Source: Pseudoalteromonas holothuriae (GTDB lineage Bacteria > Pseudomonadota > Gammaproteobacteria > Enterobacterales > Alteromonadaceae). From it: a stretch of DNA of 64,000 nt. A program made the position numbers and the translations under genes. The notes under the pieces are model-generated. The model saw only the letters and a list, made by a program, of their open reading frames with translations. It was not told the DNA's origin and searched no databases. The stretch covers positions 1 to 64,000 of the forward strand of contig NZ_CAMAPC010000007.1 of NCBI RefSeq assembly GCF_945859825.1. Reading direction: 5' to 3'. Below, one piece after another: positions 23,515 to 33,398 of this stretch; the first letter of the stretch is position 1; every line of letters starts with the position of its first letter.

Positions 23515-26500
23515 TATAAAAACATCTCTTCTGAAGTATCACAGGTGTTATCGCTTGGGGTAGCGTCGAGTGCAGCTTGATTAATTGCATACCATTGGGA
23601 TAGAGCTGCTATGGTTGGTCGCTCGAACAATACTTTAACCGGTATATCAATACCTAGCTGCTCTTTGATGATTGCAACACATTGCGTAGCTAGCAGTGAA
23701 TGCCCTCCTAAGGCAAAAAAGCCATCGGTTACACCTATTGATGCCACTCCTAATAGAGATGAGAATATATCTACTAAATTACGCTCTAACTCATTGCGTG
23801 GAGCTACATTTTTTGTCTTTGTCTGTATTTGATGAGAGATGTTTTGTAGTTTTACCGTATCGACTTTACCATTACTGGTCAGCGGCAACTCTTTCAACGC
23901 AATCACCTTATGCGGCAGCATATAATGTGGTAAGTGCGGCGCCAACTGCTGCCGTAAGGTTTCAAGTTGTTCTTGGCTCAAAGAATACGGTTCGTTATCG
24001 ATTAACTCTGGTGCTTCATTTGATGGCACGATAAAAGCAGCTAAGTTCTCTTGTTCATGATTGAGTAATACATAAGCTTGTTGTACTTGCTCAAGCTTGC
24101 TTAAACAATGCTCAATATCACCGAGCTCTATGCGGTAACCCCTGAGCTTAACTTGTAGATCGTATCGCCCATAAAATTGTAACTGATCGGCTATTCCCTG
24201 CTCATCAGTGAGCCAACGGACTTTATCGCCTGTTCTATAAAATCGTTCGGCTTTATTGGTGCCTGGCAGTGTTATTAGCACAAATTTCTCAGCACTCATT
24301 ACAGGCAACCCCAAATAGCCATTTGCCAAGTTATGCCCACCTACATATAGCTCTCCAACAACGCCTGCGGGTACACATTGCTGATGTTCGTCTAGTACTA
24401 CGAGTTGGGTGTTCTCGATTGGCCTACCGATTGGCACATATTGTTCTGAGGATTTAAATAACTTAGCAATACCGACTTTATCGGTACTGTACATACTAGT
24501 ACCAACAGTGGCCTCTGTCGGGCCATATTCATTCACCCAGTAACAATTAGGCAAATAATGACTTAGCTGCTCAAGTAATTTAACGCTGAGAGCTTCTCCA
24601 CCTACCACCAACTTATGAGCATTATCTATTGGTTGCACTGGTAACCTAGTTAACAACCCTTGTAAATGAGCTGGTGTTAACTTAAATAGCACAGAGGCAT
24701 TGTTATCAAATACTTGCTCAGCTAATTCGTCTAACATAGTGTCGTCATCAGCAATAATATTTATAGCCATGCCCGCAAGTAAGGGGGCCCAAATTGTTGT
24801 AACTGAAGCATCAAACGCAAGCGGCGTACTTAAAACCGCAGATTCAATCTCACTAAGATAACTCGATTGCGCGTGCGCGAGATAAAGAGCAACATTACCC
24901 TGTGTTATCTCAACGCCCTTTGGTTGCCCTGTTGTACCAGATGTATAAATCACATAGGCCAGCGCCTCAGACGAAGTATCAGGCCAATCAATTAATACCT
25001 CCGTGTTTTGCCAAGATTCTTTATTATCAAACCAAACTAATGGCACACCCAGTTCTTCTAAGTTCGCTATGAAAGCCTGCTGTTGAATAGCCTCGCTTGT
25101 TACTAAACAACTTGCTTGAGCGTCTTGTAAAATAAACTTAAAACGCTCTGCGGGTAATTTAGGGTCAATCGGTACATATGCACACCCTACATGCCATGCA
25201 GCCAACATTGCCACTACCATGTCACTTGAGGCAGGCAAGCAAATGGCAACAAGCCCATTTTCGGCTAGGTTATTTTTGCGCAAATAACTGGCGAGTTGTA
25301 ACGCTTGTTGCTGTAAGTCAATAAAGCTCATCTGCGTCTTATTCGGTGCAACGACCGCAGTGCGGTTTGGGTCATTGTTAACTACTTGATTAAAACGCTG
25401 CAACAAAGAGAGATTAGGTGATGAGTCACTAAAATGTGTATGAGCATTTACCGTCTGTATTTGCTGCTCTTTTGTATTCAATGGTACATGGCTTGTAAGC
25501 TGCAAGGGCTGCTTTAGTAATGCATCAATCATGGTAGCAAAAGCACAAGCCATTGCTTTAATAGAGTTGCGTTTAAATAGTGAGGTGGCAAAATTCCATT
25601 GCAGCTCAATGCCATGCTCACGCTCTATCGCATTCACTTCGAGGTCAAACTTCATTTGATGTGAATTCTGCGGTAATTGCTCAATTTGTAAATGAGGTAA
25701 CTTAAACTCTGTCACTTCATTATTTTGCAACGCAAATAAAATTTGAAATAACGGCTGATGCCCTAAATCTCGCTCTGGCTGCAATGTCTCGACTAACTGC
25801 TCAAACGGCACCGCTTGATGTTTAAATGCATCTAAGATCACTTGCTTTTGTTGTTGTAAAAAATGCTCGAAACTTTGCTCGCTCTTTCTTTGCGCTCTGA
25901 TCACCAAGGTATTGACAAAAAAACCAATTAAATTTGAAACTTCTGGTTGCTCTCTACCGGCAATTGGTGAGCCAATTAGCACATCTGAAGTTTGACTAAA
26001 ACGCATGACGAATAAAGAGAACACACTATGCAACCACATAAACAAGGTGAGGCCATGCTGCTTACAATATTGATGAATTGCTTGTACCGTATTGATTGAT
26101 AAGTACTGCACCCATGTATCACCCTCTAACTGCTGTAATGTGGGCCTTGGTTTATCAATGGGTAATTGATGCAGTACAGGGTAGTTTTTTAATTGTGTTT
26201 GCCAATAGTCTAGCGATTGAGCAAATGATGCTTGGTTTGCTACTTGTCGTTGCCAATAGGCAAAATCAGCGTATTGCACTGTAAACGGTTGCTCAAATTC
26301 ACTGGCTAATGTGTAACTGGGCTCATTGCTATAATGACGATAAAAAGCAATAAATTCGTTCACTAAAATTGCCATTGACCAGCCATCACTTGCAATATGA
26401 TGCATATTAAAATGCACTCTATAATGCTGCCCAGAGAACTTAACGACTAATACTCTAATTAATACGTCAGTCGATAGATTGAATGGTGCTTGCTGTGCTT

Positions 26501-29500
26501 TTTGTTCTAAATCCAGCCATTGCTCAAGCGCATCTTGGGTGTTTAAAGCGGATAAGTCTTCAATTTTCAGTGGCACCGCAAATTGCTCATTAATGAGTTG
26601 CTCTGGAGACTCACCCGCACCGCCTGATAAAATAGTACTTCTGAGCACTTCGTGCCGCTCGATAATAGATTTTAGCGCCTCATTAAATGCCCCAAGATGC
26701 AATGTGCCTTTAAGCTCAAAACTGGCTGGCATATGGTATTGCAGCGTGCCACTTTGCACTTGCTCAATCAGCCACAATCGTTGCTGGGCATAAGATAATG
26801 GCAGGCGTTCTGTGCGAGCGATTGGAGCAATGGCATTGTCACTTTCAATCAATGGACATTGCGCTAACGCCTGCGATAATGACAAAACACTAGGAGTCTT
26901 AAATAGCTGCTCTAACGTGATGTCATAATGCTTATCACAGCGGATCTCGCTGATCAAACGGATTGCCAATAATGAGTGACCACCTAACTCAAAAAAGCTC
27001 TCATCCAAAGTAATATATTGATTATTCAAAACATCACTAAATAACTGTAATAGATAAGCTTGTAAGGTGTTTAAAGACTTCAGTTCAATTCGCTGTTGTG
27101 GCTCATTTATTTGGCTTTGAGTACTAGCCTGCAGTGCTTTTGCATCAATTTTGCCATTACGCGTTAATGGCATCCTTTCTAATTGATTAAATTTGCTTGG
27201 CACCATATATGGCAAAAGCTGATTGGATAAATAATCCTTAAGCTGATTCTCATCAATTGAAGCTTTTGGGTTGGTTATATAATGGGCGCATAATAATGCC
27301 TGTTCTTTATCCAAAGTAATCGAACATTCACTAATACCTGAAAAACGCAGCATATGATGGCAAATTGCGTTAGTATCCACTCGGTAACCTCGCAGCTTTA
27401 CCACATCATCACACCGACCAATGTATCGAAGGTAACTCGGAATATTCTCACCATCGGCATGCCAACGAACCACATCACCGGTGCGATAAAAACGCTGTTT
27501 AATACGTAAACCTTTGCCATAAGGTACGCGTATATCGATAAACTTTTGCTTATTAAGTTGGACTTGATTTAGATAACCTGGGCTTACCACAGGCCCTGCT
27601 ATCAACAACTCACCAGGCATATTGACCGCTGCGACCTGATTGAACTTATCAACAACCAGCATGCCAACTTGACTAATTGGCAAGCCTATCGGCACATCAG
27701 AATAAGGAAGTTCTTGGTTTTGAGCATCCGGTTCAATAGTAAATGTACTCGACCCTACCGTTGTTTCGGTTGGGCCGTATTCATTTATCCAACGAACCTT
27801 AGGCAAACGCGCTTGCAACGCTAAAACCAATTCAGAGGTCAATGCTTCTCCGCCCACAATAATAGTGTGAGCACTTTGTGTAGGTGAAACTTGTTGAGAT
27901 AGCCCAAGCACCGCTCGTAAATGCGCTGGCGTTAGCTTAAGTAGCAAATTCGTATTTGATTTAAATAGCTTATCAACAAGCAAAGGCAGCTGATTTACAC
28001 CATCCGTCAAGATATTAACGGTGCCACCGACTAATAACATGGGTATGAGTGAAGTTACAGTCGCATCAAAGGCCAAAGGTGTGCTTACCACCGATTCATT
28101 CAGTTGAGGGTCACCAGCAAGGTAGCTTTCGCAAGCATGTTGCAAATACGCATTAACATTTGCATGGCTGATTGTCACCCCTTTTGGCTTACCTGTAGAG
28201 CCTGATGTATATATAATGTAACAAAGTTGTTCAATACTCTTTGAACCAATAATATTAGGGTGGGAGGTGGAATATCCGCTAAAGTTTGATTCAAGCTCAA
28301 AAATATCATCTAGCAGTAAAAAGTCCGTACCACTTTCTATCAGTTTTTCAGTATTGTCACTTAGCGCCAAAATCATCATCATTTGTGCATCATCAACAAT
28401 ATTGATTATTCCATTACTTGGAGTTTCGATATGAAGCGGCACATAAACGTGGTTTGCTTTTGAAATAGCCAGTATGCTAAGCACCATATGGACGCAGCTT
28501 GGTAACAACACTCCAATTGGGCTTTGCGGTGCAAATTCCATTTCCAATAAACTATGAGCAAGCTGATTTGATAAATATTCAAGCTGAGTATAAGTGATTG
28601 AATTTTGCCCATCTCGCAACGCTATGTGCTCACCATGAGATTTAACCATTACACTAAAGCGTTGATCCCAACGTTGTTGCTGTTGACTGTGAACTTCCAC
28701 CAGCTGTGCATAGTTTAATAGCGCAGACTGCTCTGCTTTAGAACAAATAGCCAACTCGCTTAACTTAATATCAGTATCCATTAAGCATTGTTCAAGCAGG
28801 TGGCAGTACTGTGCAAAAAAGCGCTCAATACTTGATTGCTGCCATAATGCCGTGTCGTATAACCACTCAACTACAATTTCTGACCCTTTATCGATAACAC
28901 TTACTTCTAAATCCAGCTTAGCACTGCGCACGTTTGTGTTATAAGCATCAACTTTTAAGCCTTCTAACTGTAAAGCTTCATTAACTTGGTTATTGACCCT
29001 AAAAACAATTTGAATTAGCGGATGTATCGATATGTTTCGCTCGTGAGAAAGTTCATCAACAAGTAAATCAAATGGCAGCTGTTGATGCGCTATCGCTTCA
29101 TTTAATACGTTCTTAGCACTGGCTATTGCTTGATTGAAAGAATCTTGTTCATTAAAATTGCTATATAACACCAATGTATTGATAAAATTACCAATCAAAG
29201 TTTCAAACTCTGGTAGCTCTCGGCCTGACACCGCAGTACCCAATGCGACATCCGCTTGTTGCGATGCACGGCTTAACCAAACACTAAATACCGTTTGTAA
29301 AATTAAAAATAAAGTATGACCGGATGTTTTCACATATTGGCGTAACAAAGTACTTAAGCTAGATGCGAATGGTCGACAAAATAACGCGCCGCCCTGCACT
29401 GGTTGATTGAGTCGCTCATAATCTGTAGGTAATTCATGTATTTTTGGCAAATCACTTAACTTATCACGCCAGTATTCAAGATCAGATAACCAACCTTTCG

Positions 29501-32500
29501 ATTTGCCATTCTCTCGTTGCCAGTAAACGTAATCAATATAGCTATAATCAGGCACCGATAATGCCTCACTATGTATTTGACTATAGTATTGTGATAATGC
29601 CTTACAGAGCACCTCAATTGACCAACCATCTGATACAATGTGGTGCATATTTACGATTAATACATGTTTTAAACTTTGTAATTTAATTAGCTGAGCGCGG
29701 ATCATTAAATCACGAGATAAGTCAAAACTATGCTGATAATCTGAGGAAATGGTTTGATCTACCCTGGCCAACTGTTGCGATTCACACAATGATGTTAAGT
29801 CGTGATTTACTAATGCGAACTTTAATAGTGTATTTTCAAACTGCACAGGGTGTGAATTTTCATCCACACGATAGTTAAACCTCAATATACGATGGCTTTG
29901 AATCACTGCATCAAAAGCTTGCTCTAACCGCTTACTATCTATCTCACCATGTAAGGTAAAAACACCTTGTAAGTTGTATTGGCTGCTGTGACCTTGCAAC
30001 TGATTAACAATCCAAAGCCGTTGTTGTGCATAAGATAGCGGGTGTTGCCCACTTCTTTTTTGGCGCGAAATAGTGTGAGCAGAATGCTCAAATGTAGCAT
30101 TTATTTCCAAATACTGTGCAAGTTCCGCGACTGTAGGATTTGCAAAAATCGCCTTAAGCGTAATCGAAATAGCCAACTCTGTTTGAATTTTATTTAACAA
30201 CTTCATCGCTAAAAGCGAATGACCACCAATTGCAAAAAAATCATCATGTATACCTACTTTGCCAGCGCCAGTGAGTTGCTCAAATAAACTTGCTAATTGC
30301 CGTTCAATCACAGTGTTTGGTAAAACTAAATCGCTAGTGTTAATCACCAAAGGCTTACTTTTTAGTAGGTTTCGGTCTACTTTGCCATTGGCTAATAAAG
30401 GTAAAAGGTCACACACAACAATCACACTGGGGATCATAGGTTCGGGTAGGTGCTGCTTTAAATCAGCTTTTATCTTTTGTTGTACTTGAAGACTACTTAA
30501 GCCATATTCATGAGTAACAACATGGGCAACCAAAATAGTCTGCTGAGCCTGTTTCTGGCACAGTACGACTGCCTGTTTTACGTTTTTTATCGCATTTAAT
30601 TTGGCTTCAATATCAAGCGTATCAACCCTAAAACCTCTAACCTTAATTTGATCATCTAATCTGCCAAGAAACTCTAATTGGCCTGATTTGTTTAAACGAA
30701 CCTGATCACCTGAGCGATAAAAACATTCACCATTGAATTTTACAAAAGCCTGTTCGCTAATACTAGGTGCATTAATATAGCCAAGTGCAACACTGCTGCC
30801 CCCAATGTACAACTCACCTGGCATTCCTACTGGCACACCTTGATGGTCCTCATTGAGTATTTTAATCTGCACATGAGAAAATGGCTGGCCAATGCTATAG
30901 CTACCCCAATTACAGAGGCTGTCAGCAGTTAACTTATATGCTGTGGCTCCTATGCAGGTTTCAGTCGGTCCATAGTGATTTACAATACTCGCAGCAGGAA
31001 AGTGACTTTGAATTGCATCAACTAAAGGCTCAGTTAACGCCTCCCCTCCAAATATCCAATGCTTAACGGAGTTGCTGCATTTTAAGTTGATTATGTGTGG
31101 TAATAATTCATGGGCAAATGACGGCGTAACTTTAATCAAGTTTGCTTGTTGCTTCGCAAGTTCATAGGCAATTTTCTGTGGCTCTGGTAGCTGTTGCTCA
31201 CTGCCCACTAGCAATACAGATCCCCCATTTGCCAAAACCGGATAAAGACCCGTTAAACATAAGTCTGTGGCAAGGCCCGTAACCACGGCCGCTTTCGTTG
31301 CAGCTGTAAATTCAATAACTTCACTAACGCCATTTACATAACTTGCCAAAGCTTGGTGGGAGATCATCACCCCCTTTGGCGAGCCGGTTGAGCCAGATGT
31401 GAACATTACATAAGCACAATCATCGCCTTGCACAGGTAAAAGCTCAGAGTTAACAATAATTGAATCGTCAATCAGCGACTCAAATTTAACAATACTAACT
31501 TGATTATTTACGCACTGAACTTGTTCGCTTGGCTGCAACGCATCGTCACCCATAATGACTAAGTGTTGGCATTGAGCTTGATTTAATATCTCTAAAATGC
31601 GTTTAAACGGAGTACCTTGCTCTATCGGTAAATAAGCGCATTTTGCACGCATAACACCAAGCATCGCCACGACACTATTAATTGAGCGCTTAACCAATAT
31701 TGCAATTGGCTGATGATGAGCCACATTCAAACTGTTTACAATGGCACAAGCTATAGCCGCGCTCTGTTTTTCTAATGCGTCGTAAGTCAACGATTGATCA
31801 TCACCTTGGCGCAACGCAATTTGATTAGGGTCAACTGTTACTTGATTAAGAATACTATCAACAATACTGATAAATTGCTTTTTTGCCTGTGGTGCTTGTA
31901 GTATGTTTGAACTCTCATCAACGCTTGGCAATGGCACAAGATCTATTAAATGATTGCAATCAGCGGTAAAAGTATCTACCAAAACCACAAAATCTTTGCA
32001 AAACGCCTCTATCAACTGGCTATCAAACAAACAGCTACAATAGTCTACACTGCCAATCAGATCACCCTCTGATTGGGTCAGGTTAAGTGTTAAATCGTAT
32101 TTTGCGCTCTGGTTATCAAGCGCAGTAAGATCTGCAGATATGTCTTCATTGGAGAGATTGTCAACGGCCACCGCATTGTAGTTGAATAACACTTGGAACA
32201 ATGCTGAGTGAGCACTAGATTTTGGTAAATTTAGCGATGTGATTATGTCTTCAAGCGCTACACTTTGATTTGCTAACGCTTGTTTCACTATACACATCAC
32301 ATCTTGTGCAAGCTGTGTAAATGTTGGCGTTTTTTTAAGCTGCAAGCGTATTGGTAGTGTATTGATAAAGCAGCCAATCATGGTTTCAAATTCAGCTTGT
32401 GAGCGGTTTAAAACCGGCACTCCTAAAGTAATGTCACGCTTTTGACTGTAACGATAAAGTAAGCAATAAAATATACTTAAATACCCTACAAATTCAGTTA

Positions 32501-33398
32501 CTTTTAGCGTTTGACAGACTCGACTGAAATTGAGGCTCGTTTGATTGTCAATATGAAAATGTGAAACACTACCTTGATAGTTTTTTCCAGCAGAGCGTGG
32601 ATAACTAGTCGGCAATTCAAATAAGTCAATATCAACCAATTGATCTTGCCAGTACGATAATTGCTCTTTATAGTCATCGCTTAGTCGGTATTGCTGTTCC
32701 CAGTGGACATAATCTAAATACTGGAGCTGTTTTTGCGGTGGCTGATTATCAGTAAGTGCCTCTAATAAGGCTTGAATAAATAACCCAACAGACCAACCAT
32801 CAGCAATAATATGGTGCATCGCAATATAAAGCCACTGTCCATGCTCACAGTGGTTATCAGTAAATAAAGTGCCTCTAACTAATAAATCATTAGCAAGGTC
32901 AAAGCAGTGTGTAAGCTCTGCATCTAAATGGCTTACTATCTCTTCTTTAGACACATTACCTTGAGTAATCGCAACATCAACGGCAAACTCATGTTGATCA
33001 CAAACTTTTTGTATCGCACCTTCTTCACTGCTTATAAAGTTGCTTTTTAACACCTCATTATTTGACAACAGCAGGTTAATTGCTTGGTTTAATCTTTTAG
33101 CGTGTATTGGTTGTGAAAACCTAACCAAACCTGACATATTGTAAGCGTAAGAAGACTGTTCATATTGGGAAATAAACCAAATCCGTTGTTGAGCACTTGA
33201 CAAGCATCCAATTTTTTCATGGTTTTGACTCATATATTCAATGAGTAGATCTTTATTTTTTTTAATTCGACTGAGTAATTCACTTGGTACATTATCTAAT
33301 TTGGTTCTTAGTTTTAACGCCCCATTTTGCATGTACACGTAGATACCTAGTTTATCTAGCTCGGCCAAAAAGCTTTCTATCGCTAAATTATCCATCAT
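23514..33398 (-). CDS. Non-ribosomal peptide synthetase, modules 2-4
   Basis: A 3294-residue protein made of a TubC-type N-terminal docking domain (1-45) and three C-A-PCP modules. C domains have HHIIADG (near 194), HHIVSDG (1251) and HHIASDG (2333). A domains have TSGSTG or TSGTTG loops near 668, 1733 and 2820. PCPs have GGHSL near 1059, 2139 and 3232. Pocket residues by eye: DLTKIGHIG (Asp), DATKIGEVG (Asn-like) and DATKLGEVG (Asn-like). There is no epimerase or thioesterase. The C-terminus, TSEEMFL, resembles that of the upstream protein (MTEMDL) and probably docks onto the next synthetase. Both ends overlap neighbours by one base (TAATG), so the three giant proteins are translationally coupled. 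Confidence 0.95.
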   Translation of the reverse strand: MMDNLAIESFLAELDKLGIYVYMQNGALKLRTKLDNVPSELLSRIKKNKDLLIEYMSQNHEKIGCLSSAQQRIWFISQYEQSSYAYNMSGLVRFSQPIHAKRLNQAINLLLSNNEVLKSNFISSEEGAIQKVCDQHEFAVDVAITQGNVSKEEIVSHLDAELTHCFDLANDLLVRGTLFTDNHCEHGQWLYIAMHHIIADGWSVGLFIQALLEALTDNQPPQKQLQYLDYVHWEQQYRLSDDYKEQLSYWQDQLVDIDLFELPTSYPRSAGKNYQGSVSHFHIDNQTSLNFSRVCQTLKVTEFVGYLSIFYCLLYRYSQKRDITLGVPVLNRSQAEFETMIGCFINTLPIRLQLKKTPTFTQLAQDVMCIVKQALANQSVALEDIITSLNLPKSSAHSALFQVLFNYNAVAVDNLSNEDISADLTALDNQSAKYDLTLNLTQSEGDLIGSVDYCSCLFDSQLIEAFCKDFVVLVDTFTADCNHLIDLVPLPSVDESSNILQAPQAKKQFISIVDSILNQVTVDPNQIALRQGDDQSLTYDALEKQSAAIACAIVNSLNVAHHQPIAILVKRSINSVVAMLGVMRAKCAYLPIEQGTPFKRILEILNQAQCQHLVIMGDDALQPSEQVQCVNNQVSIVKFESLIDDSIIVNSELLPVQGDDCAYVMFTSGSTGSPKGVMISHQALASYVNGVSEVIEFTAATKAAVVTGLATDLCLTGLYPVLANGGSVLLVGSEQQLPEPQKIAYELAKQQANLIKVTPSFAHELLPHIINLKCSNSVKHWIFGGEALTEPLVDAIQSHFPAASIVNHYGPTETCIGATAYKLTADSLCNWGSYSIGQPFSHVQIKILNEDHQGVPVGMPGELYIGGSSVALGYINAPSISEQAFVKFNGECFYRSGDQVRLNKSGQLEFLGRLDDQIKVRGFRVDTLDIEAKLNAIKNVKQAVVLCQKQAQQTILVAHVVTHEYGLSSLQVQQKIKADLKQHLPEPMIPSVIVVCDLLPLLANGKVDRNLLKSKPLVINTSDLVLPNTVIERQLASLFEQLTGAGKVGIHDDFFAIGGHSLLAMKLLNKIQTELAISITLKAIFANPTVAELAQYLEINATFEHSAHTISRQKRSGQHPLSYAQQRLWIVNQLQGHSSQYNLQGVFTLHGEIDSKRLEQAFDAVIQSHRILRFNYRVDENSHPVQFENTLLKFALVNHDLTSLCESQQLARVDQTISSDYQHSFDLSRDLMIRAQLIKLQSLKHVLIVNMHHIVSDGWSIEVLCKALSQYYSQIHSEALSVPDYSYIDYVYWQRENGKSKGWLSDLEYWRDKLSDLPKIHELPTDYERLNQPVQGGALFCRPFASSLSTLLRQYVKTSGHTLFLILQTVFSVWLSRASQQADVALGTAVSGRELPEFETLIGNFINTLVLYSNFNEQDSFNQAIASAKNVLNEAIAHQQLPFDLLVDELSHERNISIHPLIQIVFRVNNQVNEALQLEGLKVDAYNTNVRSAKLDLEVSVIDKGSEIVVEWLYDTALWQQSSIERFFAQYCHLLEQCLMDTDIKLSELAICSKAEQSALLNYAQLVEVHSQQQQRWDQRFSVMVKSHGEHIALRDGQNSITYTQLEYLSNQLAHSLLEMEFAPQSPIGVLLPSCVHMVLSILAISKANHVYVPLHIETPSNGIINIVDDAQMMMILALSDNTEKLIESGTDFLLLDDIFELESNFSGYSTSHPNIIGSKSIEQLCYIIYTSGSTGKPKGVTISHANVNAYLQHACESYLAGDPQLNESVVSTPLAFDATVTSLIPMLLVGGTVNILTDGVNQLPLLVDKLFKSNTNLLLKLTPAHLRAVLGLSQQVSPTQSAHTIIVGGEALTSELVLALQARLPKVRWINEYGPTETTVGSSTFTIEPDAQNQELPYSDVPIGLPISQVGMLVVDKFNQVAAVNMPGELLIAGPVVSPGYLNQVQLNKQKFIDIRVPYGKGLRIKQRFYRTGDVVRWHADGENIPSYLRYIGRCDDVVKLRGYRVDTNAICHHMLRFSGISECSITLDKEQALLCAHYITNPKASIDENQLKDYLSNQLLPYMVPSKFNQLERMPLTRNGKIDAKALQASTQSQINEPQQRIELKSLNTLQAYLLQLFSDVLNNQYITLDESFFELGGHSLLAIRLISEIRCDKHYDITLEQLFKTPSVLSLSQALAQCPLIESDNAIAPIARTERLPLSYAQQRLWLIEQVQSGTLQYHMPASFELKGTLHLGAFNEALKSIIERHEVLRSTILSGGAGESPEQLINEQFAVPLKIEDLSALNTQDALEQWLDLEQKAQQAPFNLSTDVLIRVLVVKFSGQHYRVHFNMHHIASDGWSMAILVNEFIAFYRHYSNEPSYTLASEFEQPFTVQYADFAYWQRQVANQASFAQSLDYWQTQLKNYPVLHQLPIDKPRPTLQQLEGDTWVQYLSINTVQAIHQYCKQHGLTLFMWLHSVFSLFVMRFSQTSDVLIGSPIAGREQPEVSNLIGFFVNTLVIRAQRKSEQSFEHFLQQQKQVILDAFKHQAVPFEQLVETLQPERDLGHQPLFQILFALQNNEVTEFKLPHLQIEQLPQNSHQMKFDLEVNAIEREHGIELQWNFATSLFKRNSIKAMACAFATMIDALLKQPLQLTSHVPLNTKEQQIQTVNAHTHFSDSSPNLSLLQRFNQVVNNDPNRTAVVAPNKTQMSFIDLQQQALQLASYLRKNNLAENGLVAICLPASSDMVVAMLAAWHVGCAYVPIDPKLPAERFKFILQDAQASCLVTSEAIQQQAFIANLEELGVPLVWFDNKESWQNTEVLIDWPDTSSEALAYVIYTSGTTGQPKGVEITQGNVALYLAHAQSSYLSEIESAVLSTPLAFDASVTTIWAPLLAGMAINIIADDDTMLDELAEQVFDNNASVLFKLTPAHLQGLLTRLPVQPIDNAHKLVVGGEALSVKLLEQLSHYLPNCYWVNEYGPTEATVGTSMYSTDKVGIAKLFKSSEQYVPIGRPIENTQLVVLDEHQQCVPAGVVGELYVGGHNLANGYLGLPVMSAEKFVLITLPGTNKAERFYRTGDKVRWLTDEQGIADQLQFYGRYDLQVKLRGYRIELGDIEHCLSKLEQVQQAYVLLNHEQENLAAFIVPSNEAPELIDNEPYSLSQEQLETLRQQLAPHLPHYMLPHKVIALKELPLTSNGKVDTVKLQNISHQIQTKTKNVAPRNELERNLVDIFSSLLGVASIGVTDGFFALGGHSLLATQCVAIIKEQLGIDIPVKVLFERPTIAALSQWYAINQAALDATPSDNTCDTSEEMFL

